64,000 bases of DNA from Sphingobacterium detergens (lineage in GTDB: Bacteria; Bacteroidota; Bacteroidia; Sphingobacteriales; Sphingobacteriaceae): assembly GCF_003610355.1 (NCBI RefSeq), contig NZ_RAPY01000001.1, positions 1,850,400 through 1,914,399 of the forward strand. Direction: 5' to 3'. Position 1 is the stretch's first letter. Each line of letters opens with the position of its first letter. Both the position numbers and the translations under genes were made by a program. Shown here piece by piece: positions 28,112-37,422 of this stretch. The notes beneath the pieces were generated by a model. That model searched no databases, was not told the origin of the DNA, and saw nothing but the letters and a program-made list of their open reading frames with translations.

Positions 28112-28495
28112 TTAATTCAGTTCACCGGTCAAATAGAGATATTTGTACCGAACGATATCCCTCGAATTCGTAAATCTGACTAGCTTTTCACGTTTAAAGA
28201 CATAATTAGAAACCTTATCTTCCATTAAACGTAAGAACTCAACAAACTCCGCGAAAAAGCTTTGGCGTTCACCGGCTGTGAACTGACTATTTCTTACAAT
28301 CCAAAAAAACTGGTCTTCATTGACATGAAAAGACACTTCATTTTTCTTCTCTTTTCGAAAAATAAAAATCGGGTCATTTTCTTGGTTAATAAATAAAGCA
28401 AAACCGGTATTTCCACCATCCAGGTTTACCACAAAAGCGGAAAAATAAACGGTACCTATCTGTAAATTTTCCAGACAAATTAATTTATGCAACAT
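28112..28495 (-). CDS. Hypothetical protein
   Basis: I do not recognise this 127-residue protein. It begins MLHKLICLENLQIGTVYFSA, has no signal peptide or membrane helix, and contains a mix of beta-like segments (FALFINQENDPIFIFRKEKK) and a helix rich in Glu and Phe (SFFAEFVEFLRLMEDKV). The frame is open up to 28558, but that extension would be translated from the terminator of the upstream receptor gene, so a start near 28495 is more likely. It lies between the receptor and the TPR gene on the same strand. Confidence 0.55.
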   Translation of the reverse strand: MLHKLICLENLQIGTVYFSAFVVNLDGGNTGFALFINQENDPIFIFRKEKKNEVSFHVNEDQFFWIVRNSQFTAGERQSFFAEFVEFLRLMEDKVSNYVFKREKLVRFTNSRDIVRYKYLYLTGELN

Positions 28496-28545
28496 CAGGT
28501 TGGCAGTTAGATCACCTAAAAGTATTAAGTTTTTATTAAAAAACA

Positions 28546-28576
28546 AAAAAAGACCCACAATAATGTGAGTCTTTTT
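28546..28576 (-). terminator. Terminator of the TonB-dependent receptor gene
   Basis: AAAAAGACTCACA/TGTGGGTCTTTTT stem with one G-U pair and a T run on the minus strand, 22 bases past the receptor stop. Confidence 0.85.
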
Positions 28577-28597
28577 AATACTAAATAGGGTATCTTA

Positions 28598-31198
28598 TTA
28601 GAATGTGAATTTCACTGAAGCGTTCCAGGTTCTTCCTAGACCGATCAATACTGTGTTAGAGGTATTGATTCCATTCCAATATTCATTCGTCTCGCCGGCC
28701 TTCGTGTTTTCAAAAATATTTGTAGTCGCCTCAGAAATATAGAACTTGTTCAATAAGTTATTGATGTTAAATCTAAAACTTATTGCGTTTTTATCACTGA
28801 TATCTATTTTATAAGAAACACCTGCATCAACAAGTTGGTAGGAAGGCAATTCTAATACTTTGCCCTGACCAGCTTGTCTTGAAGAATACAAACGATCGTA
28901 AGATCTCCAGTCTCCATCAACAGATAAACCTCTTGTGATAAAATACTTGGCACCTAAACCATAGGTTGTTTGCGCAGCATCCCCAACTTGACCACCAGTT
29001 AAATCGACCTTTTCGGTTGCCAATTCTACCCGGTTTTCGTTACGGACAATTGAAACTGATTCGCCATCATATTTCCAATCACCGATAGACGCAAAACCTT
29101 TAACAGTAAATCCTCTGAACGGACGAGCAGCAAAATCCAACTCTACCCCTTTGTGGTTTTGTTTTACACCATAATTTGAGAAATAAAGATAATCTCCCTC
29201 TACTAAGATGTTCGGATCATTGGTTGGATTATACTTTGCAACATCTGCTTTTGAAGCGTTTCTTGAGTTACCAGTCACTCTATTTTCCCATGTTGTCTTA
29301 TAAGCATTCACATTCACATCAATATATCTTGACATAAATTTATACCCTAATTCAAGACCTAAGATCTTCTCGTTCTCCGCATAAGGGTTCACGTCATTTC
29401 TATAGTTCATGAAGATATTGTTCTGATAAGGCTGACGTGAATAGTAACCAGCATTAGCAAAAAGACTATGTTTGCCTAAGGTATAGCTTACACCTCCTTT
29501 GGTGTTATATCCAAAATTATTAACATTTTCCGATTTTGAGTTCTCGGGTTTCTCTAAATAATATTCTCTACGGCTATTTTGCTGTTGCGAAACTGATCCT
29601 TGGAAAAACGCTGTAAAACCATTTTTAGCATATTCCAATTGACCAAATAAGCCGCCGTAACGGATCATTTGCTCATAATCCCATGCTAATCTATTTTCTG
29701 TTGATTTCGGTTGGCTTGAAAATGCCTTCCATGGATTGGTTGAATAAGTTTCTGTAATAAAGACATTATTGCCCAAGTTTACGTTACCTACGTTGGCAAT
29801 TGATGACTGACCCAACATATCCGTTACCTGACGATAGTGCTCACCTTTATAATCACGCAAATCGAATCCAACATTGAAATTTAAATTCTCATTTAATTTA
29901 CGGTTATAGTTAGAAACGATACCATACCACTGGTGATTGTTTACATCAGCTGCTAGGTAAGGGCCTTTATTGAATTTATCTGTTCTCTTGGTTTGACCAC
30001 CACCACTCGCTACTGAAGCATAAACAACGGTAGATAATGAAGATTTATCATCAATAGTCCAGTCCCAGTTGAAATTGGCTACCGGTTTATGGTAGTAATT
30101 TTTACGGTAGTTAACTTCGGTACCATTAACTGTCTCGACATTACTATTGTATCTTCTTCCATTTTTCAAGTAGTTGTCCAATGTTGAAGTGAAACCTTGA
30201 TTATGCCATTGTGGAGCACCAGTAACCATTAAGTTAAAGTTATGCTTATCGCTCGCTTTATAACCCACAGACAAGAAATAATTTTGTCCCTGCCCTTGCG
30301 TACCATTCACATATCCATCACCGGACCAATGCGTAAACATTGCTGAAACAGCAAAACCGTTTTTCATCATTCCAGTACTATAGCCTACAGTTCCTTTCAT
30401 CAACATATCATTACCGACTGTCGTCCGCACAAAACCGCCTTCTTTCATATCTGTGGACTTGGTTACAAAGTTGATTGTTCCCCCTACAGATGAAATCGCT
30501 AGTTTGGAAGAACCCAAACCACGTTGGATCTGTACCAAAGAAGCAATATCTGTAAGGCCAGACCAGTTAGACCAATATACACGGCCATTATCCATTCCAT
30601 TCACCGGCTGACCATTCAATAAAAATGCTGTATTGGATTGGTCAAAACCACGTGTAGTCATTGAAGATTCACCAAAACCTTTCGCCTGCCCTGTAATGTA
30701 AACTGATGGCGTATTCGCCAAAGTTGACGTGATATCTTGCGCACCTACTTTTTCTTCAATTTCAAGTCTATTAATCGTTGAAACTGCGATAGGCGTTTTT
30801 CTACCAGCGGCAATATCAATAACACCATGACCAACAACAACAACCTCATCTAAATCCGTTGAAGTACCCTCCGAAAACGTCGGATTAATATTCAACGATT
30901 CGCCCGATTTCAACATGATGTTTTCAATGACAACTGGTTTTTCACCAATGTAGGTCACTTCAACTTTGTAGGGACCTCCCTCTTGAAGATTTGAAATTTG
31001 AAATTTTCCTTGAGCATCAGCTGAGCCGCTTACAACTTGTCCACTTGGGATGTGGGTGATTTTAATGGTTGCTCCTTTAACTGTTTGTCCAGTAGCCTCT
31101 TTTACAACTCCTGAAACCGAACTAGTATTTGCCGTTTGTGCATGAACCGCGCCATAGCTAGCAAAAACAAGTGCAAAAAAAAGTAAAGACTTTTTCAT
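28598..31198 (-). CDS. TonB-dependent receptor with carboxypeptidase-like domain
   Basis: An 866-residue outer-membrane transporter. Signal peptide (MKKSLLFFALVFASYGAVHAQ), a carboxypeptidase regulatory-like domain (about 28-105), a TonB-box-like DEVVVVG near 117, a plug domain (to about 240, with SVGGTINFVTK) and a 22-strand barrel ending in aromatic-rich NASVKFTF. There is no SusD partner next to it, so it is probably not a polysaccharide system; vitamin, siderophore or metal uptake is more likely. Single gene with its own terminator and a TAATTTTG promoter box. Confidence 0.92.
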   Translation of the reverse strand: MKKSLLFFALVFASYGAVHAQTANTSSVSGVVKEATGQTVKGATIKITHIPSGQVVSGSADAQGKFQISNLQEGGPYKVEVTYIGEKPVVIENIMLKSGESLNINPTFSEGTSTDLDEVVVVGHGVIDIAAGRKTPIAVSTINRLEIEEKVGAQDITSTLANTPSVYITGQAKGFGESSMTTRGFDQSNTAFLLNGQPVNGMDNGRVYWSNWSGLTDIASLVQIQRGLGSSKLAISSVGGTINFVTKSTDMKEGGFVRTTVGNDMLMKGTVGYSTGMMKNGFAVSAMFTHWSGDGYVNGTQGQGQNYFLSVGYKASDKHNFNLMVTGAPQWHNQGFTSTLDNYLKNGRRYNSNVETVNGTEVNYRKNYYHKPVANFNWDWTIDDKSSLSTVVYASVASGGGQTKRTDKFNKGPYLAADVNNHQWYGIVSNYNRKLNENLNFNVGFDLRDYKGEHYRQVTDMLGQSSIANVGNVNLGNNVFITETYSTNPWKAFSSQPKSTENRLAWDYEQMIRYGGLFGQLEYAKNGFTAFFQGSVSQQQNSRREYYLEKPENSKSENVNNFGYNTKGGVSYTLGKHSLFANAGYYSRQPYQNNIFMNYRNDVNPYAENEKILGLELGYKFMSRYIDVNVNAYKTTWENRVTGNSRNASKADVAKYNPTNDPNILVEGDYLYFSNYGVKQNHKGVELDFAARPFRGFTVKGFASIGDWKYDGESVSIVRNENRVELATEKVDLTGGQVGDAAQTTYGLGAKYFITRGLSVDGDWRSYDRLYSSRQAGQGKVLELPSYQLVDAGVSYKIDISDKNAISFRFNINNLLNKFYISEATTNIFENTKAGETNEYWNGINTSNTVLIGLGRTWNASVKFTF

Positions 31199-31606
31199 CT
31201 TAGATGTGATTGTTTTGTTTTTTGTGCCGCAAAATTAGGAATTGATTGTCTTTTTAACTAATTTTAACACTAGCACAACTGTAAACAGTCCGTTTATATT
31301 AACTTCAAATTTTAATCTTCCATAGATTAAGCTTGATTTTAAAATCAAAACAGCAAGTCAAAATTAAGCCCGTTAATAGGAATACAACAAAAACATTGTT
31401 TTAATGGAAATATATCAAAAGTAGTCAGAATAAAATTTTGTCTCCTTTGAATAAGTCAACACATTCTTTTATTTTCGTTTTTTATCCGGATATCTACCTG
31501 AGACATCCTTTATTATTACAGCGGAGCATAAGGTCTTAGCGTTTTTTAATCAAACACAGCATCCCTTAAGATCAAAATGGCTATATTTAAGTACAAATAA
31601 AAAACT
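31199..31606. promoter_or_regulatory. Divergent regulatory region with palindrome
   Basis: 408 bases between the receptor gene and the Crp/Fnr-type gene. It holds a TAATTTTG box for the receptor (31237-31230, minus) and a perfect 16-bp palindrome TTGATTTTAAAATCAA at 31333-31348, which resembles a Crp/Fnr half-site pair with 6 instead of 4 central bases. Nothing else is evident. Confidence 0.5.
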
Positions 31607-32233
31607 ATGTTGTCCATTGAACAAGCTTACGCAGGTGTTCTTGAACCTGCATTGATTGAAGAAATTATAAAGAATGCTCGCATCAAAACTTTCCGTGAAG
31701 GCGATCTCATCATCGATACCGATCAATACATCAGCGCAATGCCCTTATTGTTAGCGGGAGCGATCAAAGTCGTCCGCGAGGATGAAGCCAGAGGAGAACT
31801 CTTACTCTATTATCTTGAACAGGGACAGACCTGTACTATGTCTATCGCCTGTTGTCTGGGAAATAAAAAAAGTGAAATTCGGGCTCGGGCTGAAAAGGAT
31901 ACAACCGTAGCCATGATCCCCAATGAACAGGTCAATGAATGGATGGGAAAGTACCCTTCCTGGCGGAATTTCATTATATCGAGTTATGCCAGCCGGATGA
32001 ATGAAATGCTCCAGGCTGTAGATAATCTTGCATTCTCCAATATGGAAGAACGTATCCTCAATTACCTAAAAGCTAAAGTAAATCTTACCAACGACCGGAT
32101 TCTAACCCTCACCCATCAAGATATTGCATCCGATCTGAACACTTCCCGTGTTGTCGTCTCCCGGATCTTAAAAAAATTGGAAAATGAAGATAAGATTGTA
32201 CTGCTCAGGAATGAGATCAGAGTATTGATTTAA
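31607..32233 (+). CDS. Crp/Fnr-family transcriptional regulator
   Basis: A 208-residue regulator with an N-terminal cyclic-nucleotide-binding-like beta domain (about 10-130) and a C-terminal winged helix (about 145-208, with LTHQDIASDLNTSRVVVSRILKKLE). The N-terminal CTMSIACC segment gives three cysteines near residues 83-90, at a place where some relatives sense redox state. It lacks the N-terminal cysteine cluster of Fnr. Signal and targets are unknown. Confidence 0.9.
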   Translation: MLSIEQAYAGVLEPALIEEIIKNARIKTFREGDLIIDTDQYISAMPLLLAGAIKVVREDEARGELLLYYLEQGQTCTMSIACCLGNKKSEIRARAEKDTTVAMIPNEQVNEWMGKYPSWRNFIISSYASRMNEMLQAVDNLAFSNMEERILNYLKAKVNLTNDRILTLTHQDIASDLNTSRVVVSRILKKLENEDKIVLLRNEIRVLI

Positions 32234-32371
32234 CAGCAGAAATAAATTCATATCAAACGGATATGGAGCTTATACTATCGAATTTAAATACCTCCTATTG
32301 TTGTCCTAGCTTTACGCCCTATAGATCCAAAAACATTTGTACCTTTATTGTGAGCTGAATGTTCGATTCAC

Positions 32372-33235
32372 ATGACACAATTTAATATGAAAACAGAAAA
32401 CATAGGATTTATAGGATTAGGAAATATGGGGAATCCCATGGCAAAAAACCTTGAAAAAGCAGGATTTCCGCTTGCCGTTTACAACAGAAACATCGCCAGA
32501 ACGACAGACTTTGCAGCACAATCAACTGTTTATAGCGAAGTCACGGATCTGATCGAGTCCAGTGATGTGGTTTTCACCATGCTGACAAACGATGCCGCCG
32601 TCGAGGAGGTTTACGGTAAAATTCTTGAACAGCCTATCAGCGGAAAATTATTTGTGGATATGAGTACTATCGCTCAAGATGTGAGTATCAATCTTGCCAA
32701 TAAGCTAAAAGCGAAAGGTGCCGCATTTCTGGATGCTCCGGTCGCTGGAAGTACCAAACCTGCTGCCGAAGGTACATTGATCATTATGGTCGGCGGAGAA
32801 CAGACCGACCTTGAACGTGCCAGACCTTACCTTGAGAAGATGGGAAAATCCATTAAACACCTTGGTGAAAATGGCAAAGGTATTGCCGCCAAACTAGCCA
32901 TCAATTATTTTCTATCAATCATCTATCAAGGTTTGGCCGAAACCATCTTATTCTCCGATCAATTAGGGATTGAACGCAGTGAAATGCTAGAGATTATCAA
33001 CGATAGTGCCAGTGGTAGCGGAGCAACAAAAGTAAAAACTCCTTTGCTCGTTGAAGGAAATTATACCGCAGCATTTGCGCTGGATCTGATGTTAAAAGAT
33101 ATCCGGTTGGCACAACAGGCGGGAGCCTCCTATCCCCTACTTGGCACCTTGCTCGACACCTATCAAAAGGCGCATGACAGCGGTTTGGGACAATTGGATG
33201 TGATCGGAATTATTGAATCAATAAAACCATCCTGA
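32372..33235 (+). CDS. NAD(P)-binding beta-hydroxyacid dehydrogenase
   Basis: A 287-residue member of the 3-hydroxyisobutyrate dehydrogenase/tartronate semialdehyde reductase family. Rossmann motif GLGNMGNPMA (near residue 13), substrate loop DAPVAGSTKPAAEGTL and catalytic Lys in GKGIAAKLAINYF (near residue 175) are present. ATG 32387 is an alternative start. The exact substrate is unknown; relatives include succinic semialdehyde and glyoxylate reductases. Confidence 0.88.
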   Translation: MTQFNMKTENIGFIGLGNMGNPMAKNLEKAGFPLAVYNRNIARTTDFAAQSTVYSEVTDLIESSDVVFTMLTNDAAVEEVYGKILEQPISGKLFVDMSTIAQDVSINLANKLKAKGAAFLDAPVAGSTKPAAEGTLIIMVGGEQTDLERARPYLEKMGKSIKHLGENGKGIAAKLAINYFLSIIYQGLAETILFSDQLGIERSEMLEIINDSASGSGATKVKTPLLVEGNYTAAFALDLMLKDIRLAQQAGASYPLLGTLLDTYQKAHDSGLGQLDVIGIIESIKPS

Positions 33236-33336
33236 GCCTAAATTTGTTTATCAAGCACACGAAGGACTTTCACCGGAAACAGCGGTATTATCTTTAATCA
33301 CACAGGCCATCTGACGGCTAAAAAATTTAAGAACAG

Positions 33337-34080
33337 ATGAAAACAGCTTTGACATTTTTCCTATTAACTATCGTTACCATGAGCATGAAAGCACAGGAGT
33401 TAAAACAGGTATCCTATAAAGACGGAACACAGCAATTAAATGGGCTTATCACGTCCAATGCTAATAAAAAAGGGCCTGCAGTCCTTATTTTACCCGCTTG
33501 GAAAGGCATAGATAACGAGGCAAAACAAGCCGCTTTGCAACTTGAAAAAGAAGGCTATATTGCTTTCATTGCCGATATCTATGGTGAAGGAAATATCCCT
33601 ACAGACAACACAGCGGCTTCGAAAATCGCCGGTCATTATAAAACAGACTACAAGGCCTATCAGCAGCGCATTGCGGCTGCGTTAAAACAATTGAAGGACT
33701 CTGGAGCTGATCCCGAAAAAATTGCAGTAATCGGTTACTGCTTTGGCGGAACCGGAGCACTGGAAACAGCACGCGCTGGTTTTCCTGTCGCAGCTGTGGT
33801 CAGTATTCATGGTGGGCTCTCCAAATCGGCAGATAGACCTAATGCAGCGATCAATGTGAAAGTATTGATTGAGCATCCTGCCGCTGACAAAAGTGTATCA
33901 AAAGAAGATTATGATGGATTGGTTAAGGAACTTAATGAAGGAAAAGCGGACTGGCAGATCATTACCTACGCCAATTCCGGCCATACCTTTACCAATCCGG
34001 AATCCCCAGAATATAACCCTGTCATGGCCAAACGTGCTTGGGAGCATACTTTACTATTCCTAAAAGAAGTACTAAACTAA
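33337..34080 (+). CDS. Exported dienelactone hydrolase-family protein
   Basis: A 247-residue alpha/beta hydrolase with a signal peptide (MKTALTFFLLTIVTMSMKAQ). The nucleophile is Cys in IGYCFGGTG, typical of dienelactone hydrolases, and the catalytic His is in NSGHTFTNP near the C-terminus. Periplasmic or outer-membrane location is inferred from the signal peptide. Substrate unknown; this subfamily includes many uncharacterised periplasmic enzymes. Confidence 0.88.
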   Translation: MKTALTFFLLTIVTMSMKAQELKQVSYKDGTQQLNGLITSNANKKGPAVLILPAWKGIDNEAKQAALQLEKEGYIAFIADIYGEGNIPTDNTAASKIAGHYKTDYKAYQQRIAAALKQLKDSGADPEKIAVIGYCFGGTGALETARAGFPVAAVVSIHGGLSKSADRPNAAINVKVLIEHPAADKSVSKEDYDGLVKELNEGKADWQIITYANSGHTFTNPESPEYNPVMAKRAWEHTLLFLKEVLN

Positions 34081-34111
34081 AACATATAAAGCCAAAGTTT
34101 CCCCTATTTAA

Positions 34112-35377
34112 ATGAACTGTCATTCCAGATCAATAAAGCCCCAATCGATCATTTTCCAGTTGTTGGCACTCCTTTTCTGTACGACTGTAGCACGATCTCA
34201 AACGATAAAATCTATGGAAATCGGAGCGCCTACCCAAGCGATCCTGTTCGTTACCAATGAATCCGATAAATCAACAGATTTCGCGATGCGTCTCCATGAT
34301 CAAAAGGCAAATGAAATTATTAGACAGATTCCCTATAGTACCACCAAACTCGTGGTCTCAAAAACAGATGCCCAAAAATTTACTTTTTTTGTCAACAAGC
34401 GTAAGTGGACAGTTGATGTACCAACCCTCAAACAACGAAATGCCATGATCCTGTTTGATGGTCAGAGCGGACCGAAAGTGATCTATGACAGTCAAAGCTA
34501 TCTGCAGGCCGCAAAGCCAATATTGACAAATAATAAGCAGACAAGTACGCCTCAAAAAGCGCTTAAATACGATGGGAAACTATTCTTCGATTCCATCGAA
34601 GCTATCCCGTTTAAACCATCCAAGCAATACGCTAAGGCAATCATCTCCCGATCCAATCTTCCGATCTACTCCGCTCAGAAAAAAGGCAAATATGACGGAA
34701 CTTATATTTCGCAGACCTTTACAGGGGAGAACCTCGAAAAACCCAGCGGCATTATAACAACCGTTTATCAGCAAGGCAAAGAACTCTCGGCAAACAATTT
34801 GGCTAATGGGGTCAACTATTACACCAAATATTTTTACAACAAATGGGGATTAATCGATTCGATACAACAGCTTCAAAACAGCAAATGGTCCTCTAGTACA
34901 ATTTATCAATACTTACCGCATGCTATTCTCATTACCGATCCTGAGCGGCGGTCCGTCTCCATCCAGCATTTAAATGATCAATATCAATTGATCCGGGAGG
35001 AGTCCATTCATTTCGTTTACCAACGGATGCATTGGGTCGACCACCGTTACAATGAAAATGGGCAGCTTATTGAGGAAGTTTCAGGGCTAAATGACGCTAT
35101 CGAAAAACGTACACTGTATTATTATGATACCCAAAAAGCAGACAATTTCTCTTCGTGGCAGGTATTTGACCCAACAGGGAAGCTCACTGCCGAATCCAAA
35201 ATAGCTGTGCAAGGCAACGAAAGCACCTACCTGTTTTATCGTGATGGTACATTGGAATTGAAAATAGTCTCAAAAGAACAGGGCGATTATCAATACGAGA
35301 GCACTGTATTTGATAAACAGAATAAAATCACTTCTAAAACAATACAAAAAAAGAAAAGTTCCCCTAATTCTCAATAA
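34112..35377 (+). CDS. Exported hypothetical protein
   Basis: A 421-residue protein with a signal peptide (hydrophobic stretch ending in ARSQ near residue 30). The second half contains loosely repeated segments such as KYFYNKWGLIDSI, RYNENGQLIEEVSG and VFDPTGKLTAES, resembling the toxin-like YD/MORN-type repeats seen in Bacteroidota surface proteins. I do not recognise a catalytic domain. It lies 31 bases after the dienelactone hydrolase gene and 53 bases before the VanW gene, so the three may be co-transcribed. Confidence 0.7.
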   Translation: MNCHSRSIKPQSIIFQLLALLFCTTVARSQTIKSMEIGAPTQAILFVTNESDKSTDFAMRLHDQKANEIIRQIPYSTTKLVVSKTDAQKFTFFVNKRKWTVDVPTLKQRNAMILFDGQSGPKVIYDSQSYLQAAKPILTNNKQTSTPQKALKYDGKLFFDSIEAIPFKPSKQYAKAIISRSNLPIYSAQKKGKYDGTYISQTFTGENLEKPSGIITTVYQQGKELSANNLANGVNYYTKYFYNKWGLIDSIQQLQNSKWSSSTIYQYLPHAILITDPERRSVSIQHLNDQYQLIREESIHFVYQRMHWVDHRYNENGQLIEEVSGLNDAIEKRTLYYYDTQKADNFSSWQVFDPTGKLTAESKIAVQGNESTYLFYRDGTLELKIVSKEQGDYQYESTVFDKQNKITSKTIQKKKSSPNSQ

Positions 35378-35430
35378 TTCAAACGCGCAAATTGAAATAG
35401 AAGGAAACAATAAACAATTATTCGTCATTA

Positions 35431-36273
35431 GTGAAAAAACGGAAATTAATAAGTCAACGCCACCCTTTACTGTATTTTCTTGCTGTCTGGGCAAGAAGGA
35501 CACAAAGAAAAGCCATTTGGTTACTGGATAATAAAAAGTACACAAAAACCAAGTCTACAACAGCGTTACAGTACCGCATCAAAAAACACCAGTCTGTTTT
35601 ATTAAAGAAGTTGGGAGAAAACAATATGCAACTGCAGATCAATAAAGTGACCAATCTAAAGATTGCAGCAAAGCAGATCAATGGTGTACTGATCCAGCCA
35701 GGCGAAACCTTTTCATTCTGTAAACTGGTCGGTCAGCCCACAAAAAAGAAAGGCTATCTTCCAGGGATGGAATTGTCTTTTGGCGAAGCACGGGCAGGTA
35801 TCGGTGGTGGAATCTGCCAGATCTCCAACCTGATCCATTGGCTTGTTATCCATAGCCCACTGACAGTCACAGAGCGTTATCACCATTCTTTTGATCCGTT
35901 TCCCGATGATGGGCGTGTATTACCTTTCGGAAGTGGTGCAACGGTATTTTACAATTATCGCGACTATCAGTTTACCAACAATACCCCCTATACGTTTCAG
36001 ATCAATCTCTGGTTTACCGAAAAATGTCTTGAAGGTGAACTGAGGATCGATCAGGAGCTCGATTTTGCCTATCACGTCATTGAAAAAGAGCATCAATTCC
36101 TTAAAATAGGAGATCAATTCTATCGAAAAAATGAAATTTGGCGGGAAAAATTCCTAAAATTTCAGGGTGGAAAGGTTATTGATACTGAACTCCTGACGAA
36201 AAATTTTGCCCGCGTCACTTATACCCCACCTGACTACACGGAATTGCCAGCTGAAGACAATATAAATTCTTAA
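35431..36273 (+). CDS. VanW family protein
   Basis: A 280-residue protein with a VanW domain (about 75-210), named after an accessory gene of vancomycin-resistance clusters. Diagnostic sequence is NGVLIQPGETFSFCKLVGQP followed by GGGICQISNLIHWLV. Its biochemical role is unknown. It has no signal peptide and begins with a basic segment and a weak hydrophobic stretch. There is no van operon around it, so glycopeptide resistance should not be inferred. Confidence 0.88.
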   Translation: MKKRKLISQRHPLLYFLAVWARRTQRKAIWLLDNKKYTKTKSTTALQYRIKKHQSVLLKKLGENNMQLQINKVTNLKIAAKQINGVLIQPGETFSFCKLVGQPTKKKGYLPGMELSFGEARAGIGGGICQISNLIHWLVIHSPLTVTERYHHSFDPFPDDGRVLPFGSGATVFYNYRDYQFTNNTPYTFQINLWFTEKCLEGELRIDQELDFAYHVIEKEHQFLKIGDQFYRKNEIWREKFLKFQGGKVIDTELLTKNFARVTYTPPDYTELPAEDNINS

Positions 36274-36410
36274 CAAGCAGCTTAGTTACACGAGATCATT
36301 TTGACATCATCCTCTACGAGTTATCGGCTCAATCTATTTCCCTACTAATACTGAAAATGTCGGTCAAATCGCTCGCAGTCATTTTTACTATTCCGGGACC
36401 GAATAAAACA

Positions 36411-36438
36411 TGGACTATAAAAAGTCCTTTTTTTTGTC
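36411..36438 (+). terminator. Terminator of the VanW gene
   Basis: GGACT/AGTCC stem with an ATAAAA loop followed by eight T. Confidence 0.75.
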
Positions 36439-36439
36439 T

Positions 36440-36447
36440 AAATTTGA
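36440..36447 (+). promoter_or_regulatory. -7 box of the thiamin operon
   Basis: TAAATTTG, which would start transcription at the first paired base of the TPP riboswitch. Confidence 0.6.
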
Positions 36448-36452
36448 TATGG

Positions 36453-36528
36453 CTTTGGGGGTATTCTGTATAGAATTGAGATAGTCCCTTCGAACCTGAT
36501 TCGGTTTATACCGGCGTAGGGAAAAGCA
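36453..36528 (+). promoter_or_regulatory. TPP riboswitch (THI element)
   Basis: Closing stem GCTTT (36453-36457) with AAAGC (36524-36528). Conserved pieces in order are GGGGGT, TTGAGATAGTCCCTT, CGAACCTGATTCGG and ACCGGCGTAGGGAA, the thi-box consensus. It binds thiamin pyrophosphate and lowers expression of thiM-thiE-thiD-tenA. A GACAG/CTGTC hairpin downstream (36554-36571) may be part of the switch. Confidence 0.95.
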
Positions 36529-36618
36529 ACCGCTTACGTATATTACAATATACCGGACAGCCCATCTGTCTCATTTCTTCCTGTCAAAGCCAACAACAAA
36601 CATAGCGAACAAAAAGGA

Positions 36619-37422
36619 ATGGAAGACTTAATTATCGATCTGTTAGCACAGGTCAAACGACAAAAACCACTTGTACATAATATCACGAATTTGGTAGTGA
36701 TGAATAGCACCGCCAATGCGCTCCTTGCTCTTGGAGCTTCCCCAGTCATGGTTCACAGTCCATCCGAAGTACGCGAGGTTGTTGATCTTGCCCAGTCGTT
36801 GGTACTTAACATCGGCACATTGAGTGAACTTACTGCCGAGTCCATGCTTGTAGCAGCTGAACACGCCAATAACATTGGCCGCCCTTGGGTATTGGATCCT
36901 GTGGGTGCGGGAATATCTGCTTTTCGCAATGACTTATTGGCAAATCTCCTGGAGTTAAAGCCAACTGTGATACGGGGAAATGCATCAGAGATCATGAGCC
37001 TTTACAATTTCAACGAGGTCAATACCAAAGGAGTGGACAGCACCGCAGACAGCAAGGCCGCGATTGGCTTTGGTAAAGCATTACAAGAACAATTAGGATC
37101 TATCATATGCATCTCCGGAAAGGTAGACTATATCCTGTCCGAACAGCATACCGCAGAGGTGCACAATGGACACCCCTTGATGACCCAGGTTACCGGACTT
37201 GGTTGTAGCGCAACTGCACTCATCGGTGCATTTTTAGCAGTCACAGACCATCCTTTTGAAGCAGCGACCGCCGGTGTCTCCCTTTTGAGCTTAGCAGGTG
37301 AACTAGCAACAGCCCGATCCTCTGGTCCGGGGTCCTTACAGATGAATCTCTATGATGAGCTCTATCAACTGAATGCAGAGCGTATCCGGATGCATCTCAA
37401 CTTGAAGCATTATGGCAATTAA
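36619..37422 (+). CDS. thiM: Hydroxyethylthiazole kinase
   Basis: Phosphorylates 4-methyl-5-(2-hydroxyethyl)thiazole in thiamin salvage. The 267 residues fit the family, with PLVHNITNLVV near residue 17, VLDPVGAG near residue 93 and the catalytic Cys region MTQVTGLGCSATALIGAF near residue 190. First gene of the riboswitch-controlled operon; overlaps thiE by 11 bases. Confidence 0.95.
   Translation: MEDLIIDLLAQVKRQKPLVHNITNLVVMNSTANALLALGASPVMVHSPSEVREVVDLAQSLVLNIGTLSELTAESMLVAAEHANNIGRPWVLDPVGAGISAFRNDLLANLLELKPTVIRGNASEIMSLYNFNEVNTKGVDSTADSKAAIGFGKALQEQLGSIICISGKVDYILSEQHTAEVHNGHPLMTQVTGLGCSATALIGAFLAVTDHPFEAATAGVSLLSLAGELATARSSGPGSLQMNLYDELYQLNAERIRMHLNLKHYGN

Noticed and set aside
28598..31198. 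SusC/SusD polysaccharide utilisation locus
   Set aside because: No SusD gene, glycoside hydrolase or sensor follows the receptor.
35431..36273. Vancomycin resistance gene cluster
   Set aside because: Only a lone VanW protein is present; there are no vanH, vanA/B, vanX or vanRS genes nearby.
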